In this document: positions 23,610-32,718 of the stretch, piece after piece | How positions within the stretch are numbered: the stretch's first letter is position 1 | Layout of the letters: every line of letters starts with the position of its first letter | NCBI GenBank assembly: GCA_020050835.1 | Contig: JAGVKB010000094.1 | Span: 1 to 35,181 of the forward strand | Source: Candidatus Obscuribacterales bacterium | Lineage (GTDB): Bacteria > Cyanobacteriota > Vampirovibrionia > Obscuribacterales > Obscuribacteraceae | Length of the DNA stretch: 35,181 bases | Reading direction: 5' to 3' | Program-made: the position numbers and the translations under genes | Notes under the pieces: generated by a model | What the model saw: only the letters and a program-made list of their open reading frames with translations | Told to the model about the DNA's origin: nothing | The model's database searches: none

Positions 23610-24224
23610 ATGTACATGGAACAGAAGTTTTCCCTGGACCTAACGCCAGAGGAAGGGATATTGCTCTTAACTGGTGCCAGGCTGTTGGATAAGCTTGTAG
23701 CGGGTATCAGCATTCATGCAAAAGACCGGGATGAATTGATCCGGGAGATCATCGTAAAAATTTCCAATCACATTCCACCGGCTCTGGCTGGACTTTCCGA
23801 CGAAATAGCTGAAGCGATAGTAGAGTCCGTGCTGGGGGCTGTTGACCTTGATGAAGACGATGAGTTAGCCCGTGAAGCGGCCTCTACTGATATGGCTGAA
23901 TTGGAAGCGGAGCAATCCCCCTGTAATTACCCGATGTATCCGGTAGACAGGACCTTGCCGCTACTGGAACAGGCTGTTATCAGCCACAATATTGTGAGGG
24001 TCTATTACTACAGCTTCGCGCGCGAATCGGTCGATCTGATTACCTTGAATCCGTTGGCAATTTTGAAAGAAGGCGGCTTATGGAAAATGGTCGCATTCTG
24101 CCATGAGCGCAACGAAGTCATGCTTTTCCGGGTCGACCGAATTAAGGAGCTGCTTGAGACGTCCCGCCATTTCGAGGTACCTCCCGATTTCAATCCCAGG
24201 CGGCAATTACCATTTGCCTCTTGA
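23610..24224 (+). CDS. WYL domain-containing protein without a DNA-binding domain
   Basis: A 204-residue soluble protein. The C-terminal half (about residues 112-190) matches the WYL fold: LEQAVISHNIVRVYYYSF, a middle LNPLAILKEGGLWKMVAFCH and the closing strand FRVDRIKELLET. WYL domains bind nucleic acid or nucleotide-like ligands in many regulators. The N-terminal half is helical and acidic and does not show the winged helix that usually accompanies WYL, so DNA binding is uncertain. AAGGAA six bases before the ATG at 23610 decides the start over the earlier GTG at 23586. It stands as a single gene. Confidence 0.72.
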   Translation: MYMEQKFSLDLTPEEGILLLTGARLLDKLVAGISIHAKDRDELIREIIVKISNHIPPALAGLSDEIAEAIVESVLGAVDLDEDDELAREAASTDMAELEAEQSPCNYPMYPVDRTLPLLEQAVISHNIVRVYYYSFARESVDLITLNPLAILKEGGLWKMVAFCHERNEVMLFRVDRIKELLETSRHFEVPPDFNPRRQLPFAS

Positions 24225-24423
24225 TCGTTTGTTGAATCCATTGGTCTCGAGAATGTCCTGAACTCACCAATTCTGGGGATTATCTCGGTTCGAAACCAGG
24301 TCGACAAGAGCAACAACGATTTTTGTGACAAGTCGAGCTTGCCAGCGGCTGGTGCCGGATAAACTAGAATGGCGCTCCGGCGCAATTGATCTCCAGTTTT
24401 CGGATTCGGCTGCCTGAAGGCTA

Positions 24424-25527
24424 ATGCTCAAAGTATTGATAGCTCCAGCTGCTTACAAGGGGACGCTCTCGCCTGGCGCCGTCGCACAAGCAATCAGGCG
24501 CGGTGTTAGGCAGGCGGGCGGTTTCGCGCTGTCCATAGCACCGCTGGCCGACGGTGGTGACGGCACGATTGAAGCGCTCCGATTGGCTGTCGGAGGCCAA
24601 CTCCACTCACTTAATGTGCGGGGACCGAATTCAGCGCAAACAGCTGCCGTTTGGCTGCAGGTTAGCGGCGATTTTGCGGTAGTCGAGTTGGCATCGGCCT
24701 GCGGAATTGGGTTGGTGCCGCCGGGCGAGCTTTCACCGCTTACGGCACACACCTACGGGCTCGGGCAAGTGCTGGTCGATTGTTTGGGCCAAGGAGCGCG
24801 TGATATCGTGATAGCAGTTGGCGGCAGTGCCTCTACTGATGGTGGCACCGGCGCGTTGGCGGCGCTCGGGGCATCCTTCTTGGACGCCGCTGGCAACGCG
24901 CTGCCGCTTGGCGGGGCTGCGCTGCTCCGCTTGGCGTGCATACAGCTCGATCGCCTCGAACGATTGCCGGAAGGGCTGAAGGTACGAATTGCCACGGATG
25001 TCGAAAGCCCCTTGACCGGTCCCGGCGGTGCTGCATTCGTATTCGGTCCGCAGAAAGGTGCAAGCGAAGCAGAATGTGAATTGCTGGACCGCGCTCTCGG
25101 TCGTTTGGCAGTCGTGATGGAGCGAGCAACCGGTCGCAGTTTGAAAGACGCTGTTGGATCTGGCGCCGCCGGTGGTGCGGCATTCGGGTTGTCCAGCGTG
25201 CTCGGCGCTGAGATCATTTCAGGATTTCACTGGGTGGCTGAGCAGCTGAATTTGGTCGAAAGAATCAAGCAGGCGGATATCGTCGTGACCGGTGAAGGTT
25301 GCCTGGACAGCCAGACGCTTCAGGGAAAAGGGGTCGGGCAGCTGGCTCAACTCTGCCGGGCGGCAAAGCGGCCGCTCTGGGCCATCTCGGCGCGTTGCGA
25401 CCGATCGATCGATTGGCGGGCCCAGGGATTCGAGCGCGTGCTCTCAGTTGCAAGCAGCGATTCGCAGGCTACCGTAAGTGATTTAGAGTCGGCTGCTTGC
25501 CGGCTGTTCGCCGAATTGGCTACCTAG
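24424..25527 (+). CDS. glxK: Glycerate kinase (GlxK/GarK type)
   Basis: A 367-residue class I glycerate kinase that phosphorylates D-glycerate, giving 2- or 3-phosphoglycerate for lower glycolysis. Family landmarks are the N-terminal APAAYKGTLSPGAVA, PLADGGDGTIEAL near residues 39-51, ELASACGIGLV, the glycine-rich IAVGGSASTDGGTGAL near 122-137, and VTGEGCLDSQTLQGKG near 288-303. All are intact. The ATG has no strong ribosome site; a TAGAAT box at 24365-24370 lies 54 bases upstream. It converges on the LysM gene. No glyoxylate-pathway partner gene is adjacent. Confidence 0.93.
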   Translation: MLKVLIAPAAYKGTLSPGAVAQAIRRGVRQAGGFALSIAPLADGGDGTIEALRLAVGGQLHSLNVRGPNSAQTAAVWLQVSGDFAVVELASACGIGLVPPGELSPLTAHTYGLGQVLVDCLGQGARDIVIAVGGSASTDGGTGALAALGASFLDAAGNALPLGGAALLRLACIQLDRLERLPEGLKVRIATDVESPLTGPGGAAFVFGPQKGASEAECELLDRALGRLAVVMERATGRSLKDAVGSGAAGGAAFGLSSVLGAEIISGFHWVAEQLNLVERIKQADIVVTGEGCLDSQTLQGKGVGQLAQLCRAAKRPLWAISARCDRSIDWRAQGFERVLSVASSDSQATVSDLESAACRLFAELAT

Positions 25528-25561
25528 TCGACCGAATAACTGTCAGCTGCGGACCGGCGGT

Positions 25562-27601
25562 TTATCTAGCCGAGCGTCCGTCCATGAGAGCGCCGAGATC
25601 TGGTCTAAGTGATGACGGAGCGAGCGATTCGGAATTGAATGAGGGTAATCTGCCGGCCGGGCCTGCCATTTGAGCGGGAGTCGCCGTCGGTACGGCGGTG
25701 GCGTTATCGATTGTGCCTTGACTTTCCAGCCCGGAGCCGGCCGCTCCGGTGTAGGACGCCGGAGCGGCTGCCTGCGGAGCGGCCTGGGCTACCGCCGTCG
25801 GTGCCGAGGTCGATGCGCTGGCGACCATCTGTGAGCCTCCTTCGGCTCCGTTTAAACTAAGCTGCTGTCCAGGGAAGATCAGGCGTGGATTGGCGCCGAT
25901 CACGTCGTGATTCATCTGATAGATCTGTCCCCAGTTCTGACCGCCGCCGAGGTGATCGCGGGCGATGTTCCAGAGGTTATCGCCGGACTTGACCAGATAA
26001 TTGCTGAGCTCGCCACCGCCCGAAGCGATGTCACCGCCCGCGCCGGGCAGTTTGATTTCGATGCCGGTGTGTATCAAGTCCGGATTCTTGCCGAGGAGAT
26101 CGGCATTTAAATTGTAAATCTCCTGCCAGCGCGCACCAGAGCCCAGGTGGTCGCGGGCAATGTTCCAAAGGCAGTCACCGGCTCGGATAGTATAAGAAGT
26201 TGGGGGCGCATCGGTAGCGGCTGCCGCGTCGGTCGTGCGGCCGACTTCGGCTTGGGCGACTTTCTGCGAGCTGGCCGCCTTCGGTGCATCTGATTCATTT
26301 AAGAGCTTGCCGTGGGCTGGCTTATGATCCGCCAAACCGGCGTGATGGTCGCCGGCGTGCCCGACTCTGGTCTTTAGAAGAGAGCGGTGTGAAATCTCGT
26401 CCATACCGTTGTGGGATGGGTGAGAGCCGATTTTAGTTTGGTGCCCGATGCGGTCCATGACGTGGTTGACGGGAGCGGTTTTGACGCCCGGAAGCGTCAG
26501 TTGAGTAGCTTTCAACCCCTGTCCGGCTGCTTGCGCATTCATCGCCCCCCCGACCGCGCTGCTGCTCGGCGTGTAAGTGGCGGAATCAAAGCTGCCGCTG
26601 TCGCCTAGTGTTGGTCGGAAAGATGGAGTGCTTTCGGTCGCCAGCAGTCGAGGCTCGCCGAGCCGGTCGCTGACGGCGCCGGACGGACCGTAACCCTGAC
26701 CAGGGTGATTGCCGATCCCGTCGCCTAGCCTGCCGGCAGCCGGAAGACCGTCCAGCTGCTGCGGAAATGTTGTAGCGCCTACGTTTAATGAGTTTGGCAG
26801 CGATTGTGTCGTACCGCTCGCTGTTGATGACATGCCCTGTCCCAGTCCGCCCAGCTTATCGCTGAAGAGCCTGCTGTGACCGGCTAAATGGCTGGCCGGC
26901 ATGGCTGAGGACATCTCGGCGCCGGAGAGTTGTCCGCCGCCGGCAGCTTCAAAATGAGGATTGTTAGGCTTGAATTGACCGGAGCATTCAAGCGGATTGC
27001 GCAGCATGTGCTCGCCGGCAGAAGCGCTCACTTTACCTGTAACCGAGTCCAGCCCTCCCTGTTTCATTCCGAGCAGACCTTGACCATTGCTGCTTTGAAA
27101 GATTGGGGCATCGCTGGGCAATAAAGAAGGGTCGATCGGCAGATGCTCGCCAGCGACGCCGGCCAGTGAATTGAGGGCGGCATGAGCTTGATGAGCCAGG
27201 AGAGATGGATCGAGCGATCCGAACATACTCAAATCAGGAGCGAAGAGGTGTCCGAGCGCTTCAAAAAAGGAGTTCATAATGCCCAGGTGACCGGGCAGTC
27301 GCATGATTAACTGGATCAACGGTGAAATCGGCTCGTTGGCGCCCGGAATGATTGGAGCGACTGACATTGCGGCAGATTCGGCTCCTGGTGTCAGCACCTG
27401 GCTGCCCAGCACGCCGGCATCAGAGCCGATTGGCGGTTGAAAGAAATTGTGTGCTTTGGAGATATCGGCCGGGGCAGTCAATTGAGTTTCGACGCCGGCG
27501 CTCAATCCAGCGTGTGAAAGCTCGACCGAGCCGGTTGCCGGTGTGGCCGAATCGGCTCCGAATCTTGCTGAGAAGCTGGATGGTCTGTAGAACGGTGACA
27601 T
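25562..27601 (-). CDS. Large protein with two C-terminal LysM domains
   Basis: A 679-residue protein. Residues 1 to about 460 are low in recognisable motif and rich in Gly, Ser, Ala, Pro and Leu; I know no family for them. Two LysM domains follow, about residues 468-522 and 534-582, each with the core GD-x-LWNIARDHLG followed by a W-x-x-IY-x-(L/M)N segment. LysM binds GlcNAc-containing polymers such as peptidoglycan. A disordered Ala/Pro-rich tail of about 95 residues ends the protein. There is no clear signal peptide, so an unusual export route or an internal role is implied. The ATG at 27601 has no ribosome site. It is divergent from the secreted protein gene at 27818. Confidence 0.8.
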   Translation of the reverse strand: MSPFYRPSSFSARFGADSATPATGSVELSHAGLSAGVETQLTAPADISKAHNFFQPPIGSDAGVLGSQVLTPGAESAAMSVAPIIPGANEPISPLIQLIMRLPGHLGIMNSFFEALGHLFAPDLSMFGSLDPSLLAHQAHAALNSLAGVAGEHLPIDPSLLPSDAPIFQSSNGQGLLGMKQGGLDSVTGKVSASAGEHMLRNPLECSGQFKPNNPHFEAAGGGQLSGAEMSSAMPASHLAGHSRLFSDKLGGLGQGMSSTASGTTQSLPNSLNVGATTFPQQLDGLPAAGRLGDGIGNHPGQGYGPSGAVSDRLGEPRLLATESTPSFRPTLGDSGSFDSATYTPSSSAVGGAMNAQAAGQGLKATQLTLPGVKTAPVNHVMDRIGHQTKIGSHPSHNGMDEISHRSLLKTRVGHAGDHHAGLADHKPAHGKLLNESDAPKAASSQKVAQAEVGRTTDAAAATDAPPTSYTIRAGDCLWNIARDHLGSGARWQEIYNLNADLLGKNPDLIHTGIEIKLPGAGGDIASGGGELSNYLVKSGDNLWNIARDHLGGGQNWGQIYQMNHDVIGANPRLIFPGQQLSLNGAEGGSQMVASASTSAPTAVAQAAPQAAAPASYTGAAGSGLESQGTIDNATAVPTATPAQMAGPAGRLPSFNSESLAPSSLRPDLGALMDGRSAR

Positions 27602-27629
27602 AGGGTTCGCGAATCCCCTTGATAAGCCA

Positions 27630-27663
27630 GGAGTAATCTACTCCGGCTGAGCACTCAAGTCAA
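27630..27663 (-). promoter_or_regulatory. Promoter of the LysM gene with operator-like palindrome
   Basis: On the minus strand TTGACT (27663-27658) and TAGATT (27640-27635) are spaced by 17 bases. A perfect inverted repeat, GGAGTA/TACTCC around ATC (27630-27644), covers the -10 and extends to AGCC/GGCT if one bulged A is allowed. Because the palindrome lies over the -10 and not in the transcript, it is more likely a repressor site than an RNA hairpin. Confidence 0.5.
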
Positions 27664-27759
27664 ACGATTTATGGGAGAATTCCCATCCCGCTTGGTACTT
27701 TGAAGGTACATTTAACCTGAAGAACATGACAAAAGTGTGGAATGAGGCGGTCGAAAGTC

Positions 27760-27786
27760 TTATCACTTCGGTCGGCCGCTTATAAT
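27760..27786 (+). promoter_or_regulatory. Promoter for the secreted protein gene
   Basis: TTATCA (27760-27765) and a perfect TATAAT (27781-27786) are 15 bases apart, slightly short. The predicted start of transcription is about 25 bases before the ATG at 27818. It is divergent from the LysM promoter in the same 216-base region. Confidence 0.42.
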
Positions 27787-27817
27787 TAATCCGACGGCCG
27801 GTTATGGTGCGGGTTTT

Positions 27818-29137
27818 ATGATGAATTCGTCGACATTGGTTTACTGCGCTCTTGCGCTTACGCTGAGCTCACCGCTTTTGTTTGGCGGCGACACTTTGGC
27901 CGCCCAACAAAGCAAAGCGCCTCAGGAGTCTGCGGCAGCTAGTTCTAAAGCCGCCCACGGGTCCGATCCCGCCGCCGAAGAGTCATTAGCGTCCGCTGAG
28001 TTGTCGGCAGCTGCTCAAAACTTCAAGGGCAATGCCAACGAGTTGAGCTGGAGCGATGTTTTCAAGGCTCTCAAAGTTTTGCTCGTCAAGCCGCAAGCGG
28101 GCCACACCAGCCCGGCTTCGTTGATCAAGCAGAACCCGCTCCTGAATGATCTGGGGGTCAAAGTAGTAGCCGCCGGTTCGGCCCATCTCTGGACCTTCCC
28201 GCGCATACAGCAGTGTCAGGCGATCTTGGTCCAATGGAATGACACCAAAGTGACGAGCGTGCCGGGCGGCAGAAAAGGCAAAACCGCTTCGGTTGTGGTG
28301 TCGCGTGTCGAACCGCTGAGCTTGCCCTCCGGCGTCACGCTCAAAGACGCTCGTGTAATGGAGATCGGCAATCCAACTGAAAAAACAAAAGCAAAATATC
28401 TAATCTGTGTTGGCAGCAAGCCGGATGGTAGCGCCTTATGGCTCGGCAGCTTTCGGGCTGCTGCTGACGGCTGGCACGAAAACAACGAGCCTCTGACAGG
28501 GATACCGCCTTTTCTAATGAGCAATATCTCGGGGATCATCGGGTTTAGCGGGCAAGATTTGATAGTCACTATCGCTCCTACCCTGTCCAAGGCTGTTGCC
28601 GAACAGGAGCCAGCCAAAAGCACGGCCCGGTTGCCAGAATCTCCGGCATCCGGTTATAAGTTGGTATTGAGACTAATCGGCGGCAAGTTTACGCTGGAAG
28701 GCAGCGCGATTGATAACACACCTTACAACGCTGTTTATCAGTTCGTTCATGCAATCTCTCAGGGGAGAACCGACCTCGCAAAGGCCTGGCTCGTCGACCC
28801 CAGCTTGATTAGTATTGCTAAGTACATCGGGCTGGCGTCCAAGCCAGGTGAAACGCCCGCCCGCATAATCAACATGTCCAATGCAAATTTGAACAGCTAT
28901 CGCTACAGGCTTGTTACTTTCGAGCGTTACGATCTCATTTTCGAAGTGACGAAGAGCAAGCAACAATGGGCTATCAAGGCGATGTTCGTCGCTCCCTCCG
29001 ACCCGCTTCTCCAGAAAGTTGCGCGCAGTTTGCAGCCACCGGAAAGCAAGTTGCCGGCTGCCGGTGAAAGCGGCAAACCGGCAGATGCCGCGGAAAAAGG
29101 GGACGAAAAGGTGCCTGTTCGCAAGGGCAAGAATTGA
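27818..29137 (+). CDS. Secreted protein of unknown family
   Basis: A 439-residue protein with a signal peptide of about 29 residues (hydrophobic LVYCALALTLSSPLLFG). A Ser/Ala-rich linker follows to about residue 68, then a globular region (about 75-400) I cannot assign, and a charged Lys/Pro-rich tail. The stretch YQFVHAISQGRTDLAKAWL near residue 308 resembles the start of NTF2-like or lipoprotein-associated domains but is not enough to call one. It begins with two adjacent ATG codons. Its last codons overlap the TTG of the PATAN protein gene (TTGA), so the two are translationally coupled and probably act together. Function unknown. Confidence 0.62.
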   Translation: MMNSSTLVYCALALTLSSPLLFGGDTLAAQQSKAPQESAAASSKAAHGSDPAAEESLASAELSAAAQNFKGNANELSWSDVFKALKVLLVKPQAGHTSPASLIKQNPLLNDLGVKVVAAGSAHLWTFPRIQQCQAILVQWNDTKVTSVPGGRKGKTASVVVSRVEPLSLPSGVTLKDARVMEIGNPTEKTKAKYLICVGSKPDGSALWLGSFRAAADGWHENNEPLTGIPPFLMSNISGIIGFSGQDLIVTIAPTLSKAVAEQEPAKSTARLPESPASGYKLVLRLIGGKFTLEGSAIDNTPYNAVYQFVHAISQGRTDLAKAWLVDPSLISIAKYIGLASKPGETPARIINMSNANLNSYRYRLVTFERYDLIFEVTKSKQQWAIKAMFVAPSDPLLQKVARSLQPPESKLPAAGESGKPADAAEKGDEKVPVRKGKN

Positions 29138-31125
29138 GAAAGCTTGGGGCTGGGCATATAAGTGCAGAGCAATCCCGAAGGATAGGTCTACGGCCGTTGA
29201 CACCACCGCGACAAGGTCTGCCCGCCGGCAACGAGCCGTTTCCCGGAGACGAAGCGGCCGAAGAGCGCAGCTATCTGACTTATGCTTATTCCTTTCGCAC
29301 GTATGCTTATCGTGAAAACCTCCTGGCCGAGCTGGACCGTCTGGTCGATGAAGGCAAGACTTTTGACGGATTGATAGTGGATCTCACCCATACCGGCTAT
29401 TCTTTGCCGTTAGACGCGTTCGTCAACTTCCATGCTTATGCCAGGCGCCTCTTGAAACCGCAGGGGGTCTTGCTTTTCGTTAAGTCAGACGGTGCAATTA
29501 CTTTGACCCGCGACGATCCGGCTGGTGGATTGACATTCAACGTCTATGACAGCGTCTTTGGAATCTTCGCCAGATATCCACTGCTCGCTGACTATGTCTG
29601 TGCCACTATATCCGGTATTGACCGGCGACGCTTGCGCGGCGGTGGCAGTACGCTGGCAAATCACATCCTCTATACTTCGATTCCGATTCTGACCGAAAAG
29701 GGCGGGCAGGTTAAGAGCGCTTTCGAGCTGCCGGCTCCGCAGAATTGGGTCTTGCAGCTTATCGATGATTACAATTCCGTCGAAGCTATCTCCAAAACGA
29801 TGGAGACGCAATACCGTGTTCCTTGCGATGAAACGCTCCGGATCATGCAAGAGTTGGAAGCGGAGAAATTCATTTATCCGATCTTTTCGCGCATTCAATT
29901 CCTGTCTAACTGCTATCACAATCGCAAGCCGTTTCGGTTGGGTCGTTATCTGGTGGCAGCCGGAATCGTCACTCCATCTCAGCTCGAGGAGCTGCTGGAG
30001 ATTCAACAAGAAGAAGGCTGGGGCAGAGCGCAACGGACGATGCTTGGTCTGCTGGCAGTTAGGCATGGCTACTTGAATACGCGCGAGTTGGAAGTGCTAT
30101 TGCACGATCAATATCTTTATGGCGGCTATCATCGAGTCGCAGATGGAGATGACGGCTCCGGCAACAAATCTCGCAACATCGAGACGATGAAGGACTCGAT
30201 GATCGGCAGTTTGGGAGCGATCGATGCCTCCGGTCTCTTGCAGTCGCTGGCAACTGCCAGCAAAACCGGTGTACTGACCGTCGAGAAAAAAGACAAGACA
30301 ATTGTTGTAGCATTCAATGACGGGAAGCCGACGCATGCGCTAATGGGCAAGCTAAAAGGCTACGATGCCCTGACGGAGTTTCTTGTCTTCTGGACCGAGG
30401 GAATTTTTGTATTCAAGGACAAGGGCGAATCGCAGGATCTCGAAGCAAGCTGCGGCTTGAACCAGTCGCTCGATCGCTTGTTGCTCGACTCGGCGCTCTT
30501 CCAGGATCAAACCAGAGAAGTCTTGTCCAGGCTGCCTGCAGGAAAGAACGTCATAATGGAGCGGGTCTGGAACTTTGAGACGGTCTGGGCCACTGTACCC
30601 TTTCAGCAACTGAAATATATTGACGGCGTGCAGCTTTCGCCGGAGGACGCACAACGAGTCTATGCGATCTCTCGTCTGATCGACGGCTGGACTACTTTGG
30701 ATGAAGTGGTAAGGAATTTTGATGTTTGGCCGAGCTACATGGTGGTGAGGTCAATGCAACTTCTGCTCGACTATGGATTCGTGCAGTTTCAGCAAACGAG
30801 CCTCTTTAGACCGCTTTCGGTATTTCAGAAAATCGGTGCGGAGCTGGAGACTGTCCTGGGACCAGATCAGAACAAGGATATGCTCGAGTCCAGTCTGCAT
30901 TATGTGCACGGCAATTCGGATGCCGCTCGCCGATTTCAAGTCGATCCCGACGGCAGGGTCAGCGTCAATCTGACGCAGGTCAAGAAGTCCGGTACTCAGC
31001 TTTCGGCTGTGCTTCTGGATCTCAGGCGGTGGATGGAAGCTTACTTGAGTTATTGCCGGCGCGAAACCGATCCGCGCCTGGTAAATGAAGTGGTGGCACG
31101 GGCGGTGCATGGCACCCTCAATTGA
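29134..31125 (+). CDS. DUF4388 (PATAN) protein with type II secretion ATPase N-terminal-like module
   Basis: A 663-residue cytosolic protein with several parts. Residues about 40-190 form an alpha/beta region with LIVDLTHTGYSLPLDAF that I cannot place. About 210-265 is a helical winged-helix-like segment. About 269-325 resembles the N-terminal module of GspE/PilB ATPases (LGRYLVAAGIVTPSQLEELL), and about 350-430 matches DUF4388/PATAN (GSLGAIDASGLLQSLA, then TGVLTVEKKDKTIVV). The C-terminal region repeats a RLIDGWTTLDEVV-like segment. PATAN proteins occur in gliding and pilus-linked signalling. The TTG at 29134 overlaps the previous stop and has AAGGG six bases upstream; no in-frame ATG occurs for about 225 codons. 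Confidence 0.78.
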   Translation: MRKLGAGHISAEQSRRIGLRPLTPPRQGLPAGNEPFPGDEAAEERSYLTYAYSFRTYAYRENLLAELDRLVDEGKTFDGLIVDLTHTGYSLPLDAFVNFHAYARRLLKPQGVLLFVKSDGAITLTRDDPAGGLTFNVYDSVFGIFARYPLLADYVCATISGIDRRRLRGGGSTLANHILYTSIPILTEKGGQVKSAFELPAPQNWVLQLIDDYNSVEAISKTMETQYRVPCDETLRIMQELEAEKFIYPIFSRIQFLSNCYHNRKPFRLGRYLVAAGIVTPSQLEELLEIQQEEGWGRAQRTMLGLLAVRHGYLNTRELEVLLHDQYLYGGYHRVADGDDGSGNKSRNIETMKDSMIGSLGAIDASGLLQSLATASKTGVLTVEKKDKTIVVAFNDGKPTHALMGKLKGYDALTEFLVFWTEGIFVFKDKGESQDLEASCGLNQSLDRLLLDSALFQDQTREVLSRLPAGKNVIMERVWNFETVWATVPFQQLKYIDGVQLSPEDAQRVYAISRLIDGWTTLDEVVRNFDVWPSYMVVRSMQLLLDYGFVQFQQTSLFRPLSVFQKIGAELETVLGPDQNKDMLESSLHYVHGNSDAARRFQVDPDGRVSVNLTQVKKSGTQLSAVLLDLRRWMEAYLSYCRRETDPRLVNEVVARAVHGTLN

Positions 31126-31157
31126 AAAGTGGTACAGTTCGAATCAATGGAGCAGCT

Positions 31158-32657
31158 ATGGAGTTCAAAAAGGAAAGCGGTACGCTGTCGCGCGTCAAGT
31201 CAGACGTTCTGGTGCTGGGGGTGTTTCAGGGCGAGGCCGTTGCGAAGTTGATTGCCAAGTTGGATAAGGTCTTTCCATCGGACTTTCTAAAAGAGATAGA
31301 CAGTGCAGCCTCTGCGGAGTCTTTCGAAGGTAAATTCGGACAGACGCTTGCCTTGCCGTCGTATGGGAGACTGAAGTGCCGAAAGTTGATGCTCTGGGGT
31401 TTGGGCAAGAGCGCTGACTTTCAGCCGAACTTCTGTCGAAGGACGGCTGCCAATATGGCTCGTCGGGCCAGCGGCGGCGGAGCCAGCGGCACTGTTTGTT
31501 TTCATCTTCGTGCGGCCGAAGATCAAGCGCTCTATCTTCAAGCCGCAGTTGAGGGATGGATTCTGGGCTCTTATACCTTTCAAAAATATAAATCGAATGG
31601 CGACCACAACGGCAAGCGCGCGAAAGTCAAACTGGTCACCTTCGCCGGTCTGTCTGTCTCGCCGGCGGAGCTGACTCAAGCGGTCAAATTTGGGTCGGTG
31701 ATCGCCGAATCTACCAATTTCGCGCGCGACTTGATCGCTGAGCCGGCCGGCTACATGACTCCATCACGCCTGGCTCAGGAAGCAAAACGCGTTGCCAAAG
31801 AAAACGGACTGACTTGCTTGGTGATGGACCGTGCTGAGATGGAAAAAAACGGAATGGGAGCTCTACTGGGTGTGGCTCAAGGAGCAAACGAGCCGCCGAA
31901 ATTTATCGTGCTTAAATATGTAGCTTCTAAGGCGAAGCGAACAGTGGCGCTGGTCGGTAAAGGCATCACCTTCGATTCGGGCGGATTGTCGCTCAAGACC
32001 GCTCAGGGCATGGAGCATATGAAGTACGATATGGCCGGTGCCGCTGCCGTTATTGCAACGGTGAGCGCAATCGGCCGTCTCAAGCCGCGGGTCAACGTGC
32101 TTGGCTTGATTGCCGCCACGGAGAATATGCCTGGCGGCAAAGCGTTGCATCCGGGCGACGTGCTGGTGGCGATGAACGGCAAGACGATTGAAGTAAACAA
32201 TACTGATGCCGAGGGTAGGCTGGTGCTGGCTGACGCGCTTAACTACGCCGTCAAGCAAGGACCTGATGAGATAGTCGATATCGCGACTTTGACCGGGGGA
32301 ATAGTGACCGCGCTCGGACGCGCGGCTGCCGGTATCATGGGCAACGATCAAGACCTTGTCGGCAAGTTAATCGACTCGGCCGAGTCGGCTGGCGAAAGGC
32401 TCTGGCAGATGCCGTTGTTCGATGAGTATAAAGATTATCTCAAGAGCGATATTGCCGATCTCAAAAACGCCGGCTCCCGGGGCGAAGCGGCCAGCTCGGC
32501 CGGCGGTATGTTTCTCAAAGAGTTCGTCGACGGTACTCCCTGGGCTCATCTTGACATAGCTGGTCCCGGCTGGATGGACAAGGAGAAGGACGAGACGAAC
32601 AAGGGTGGTACCGCATTCGGTGTAAGGACGCTCTGCCGATACATTCTGACGCAGTAA
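31158..32657 (+). CDS. pepA: Leucyl aminopeptidase (cytosol aminopeptidase, M17)
   Basis: A 499-residue M17 aminopeptidase that removes N-terminal residues from peptides using two metal ions, normally as a cytosolic hexamer. The catalytic C-terminal domain has GKGITFDSGGLSLK, YDMAGAAAV and the family signature NTDAEGRLVLADAL, providing the metal-binding Lys, Asp and Glu residues. The N-terminal macro-like domain covers about 1-165. The frame is open from a TTG at 31122, but GGAG just before the ATG at 31158 makes that the better start. It follows the PATAN gene after 32 bases and may be the last gene of that transcript. E. coli PepA also binds DNA, but nothing here shows that. Confidence 0.94.
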   Translation: MEFKKESGTLSRVKSDVLVLGVFQGEAVAKLIAKLDKVFPSDFLKEIDSAASAESFEGKFGQTLALPSYGRLKCRKLMLWGLGKSADFQPNFCRRTAANMARRASGGGASGTVCFHLRAAEDQALYLQAAVEGWILGSYTFQKYKSNGDHNGKRAKVKLVTFAGLSVSPAELTQAVKFGSVIAESTNFARDLIAEPAGYMTPSRLAQEAKRVAKENGLTCLVMDRAEMEKNGMGALLGVAQGANEPPKFIVLKYVASKAKRTVALVGKGITFDSGGLSLKTAQGMEHMKYDMAGAAAVIATVSAIGRLKPRVNVLGLIAATENMPGGKALHPGDVLVAMNGKTIEVNNTDAEGRLVLADALNYAVKQGPDEIVDIATLTGGIVTALGRAAAGIMGNDQDLVGKLIDSAESAGERLWQMPLFDEYKDYLKSDIADLKNAGSRGEAASSAGGMFLKEFVDGTPWAHLDIAGPGWMDKEKDETNKGGTAFGVRTLCRYILTQ

Positions 32658-32718
32658 GTGTTCTAAACCTCGCCCGGCCCTACCCGAAAGCCAGAGCGGC
32701 AGTCGACAGCGGTGCCAA

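Noticed and set aside
27603-27617. T-arm-like sequence of a tRNA (GGGTTCGCGAATCCC)
   Set aside because: It is a short self-complementary stretch (TTCGCGAA core) with no acceptor, D or anticodon arm nearby. It lies directly before the LysM start codon.
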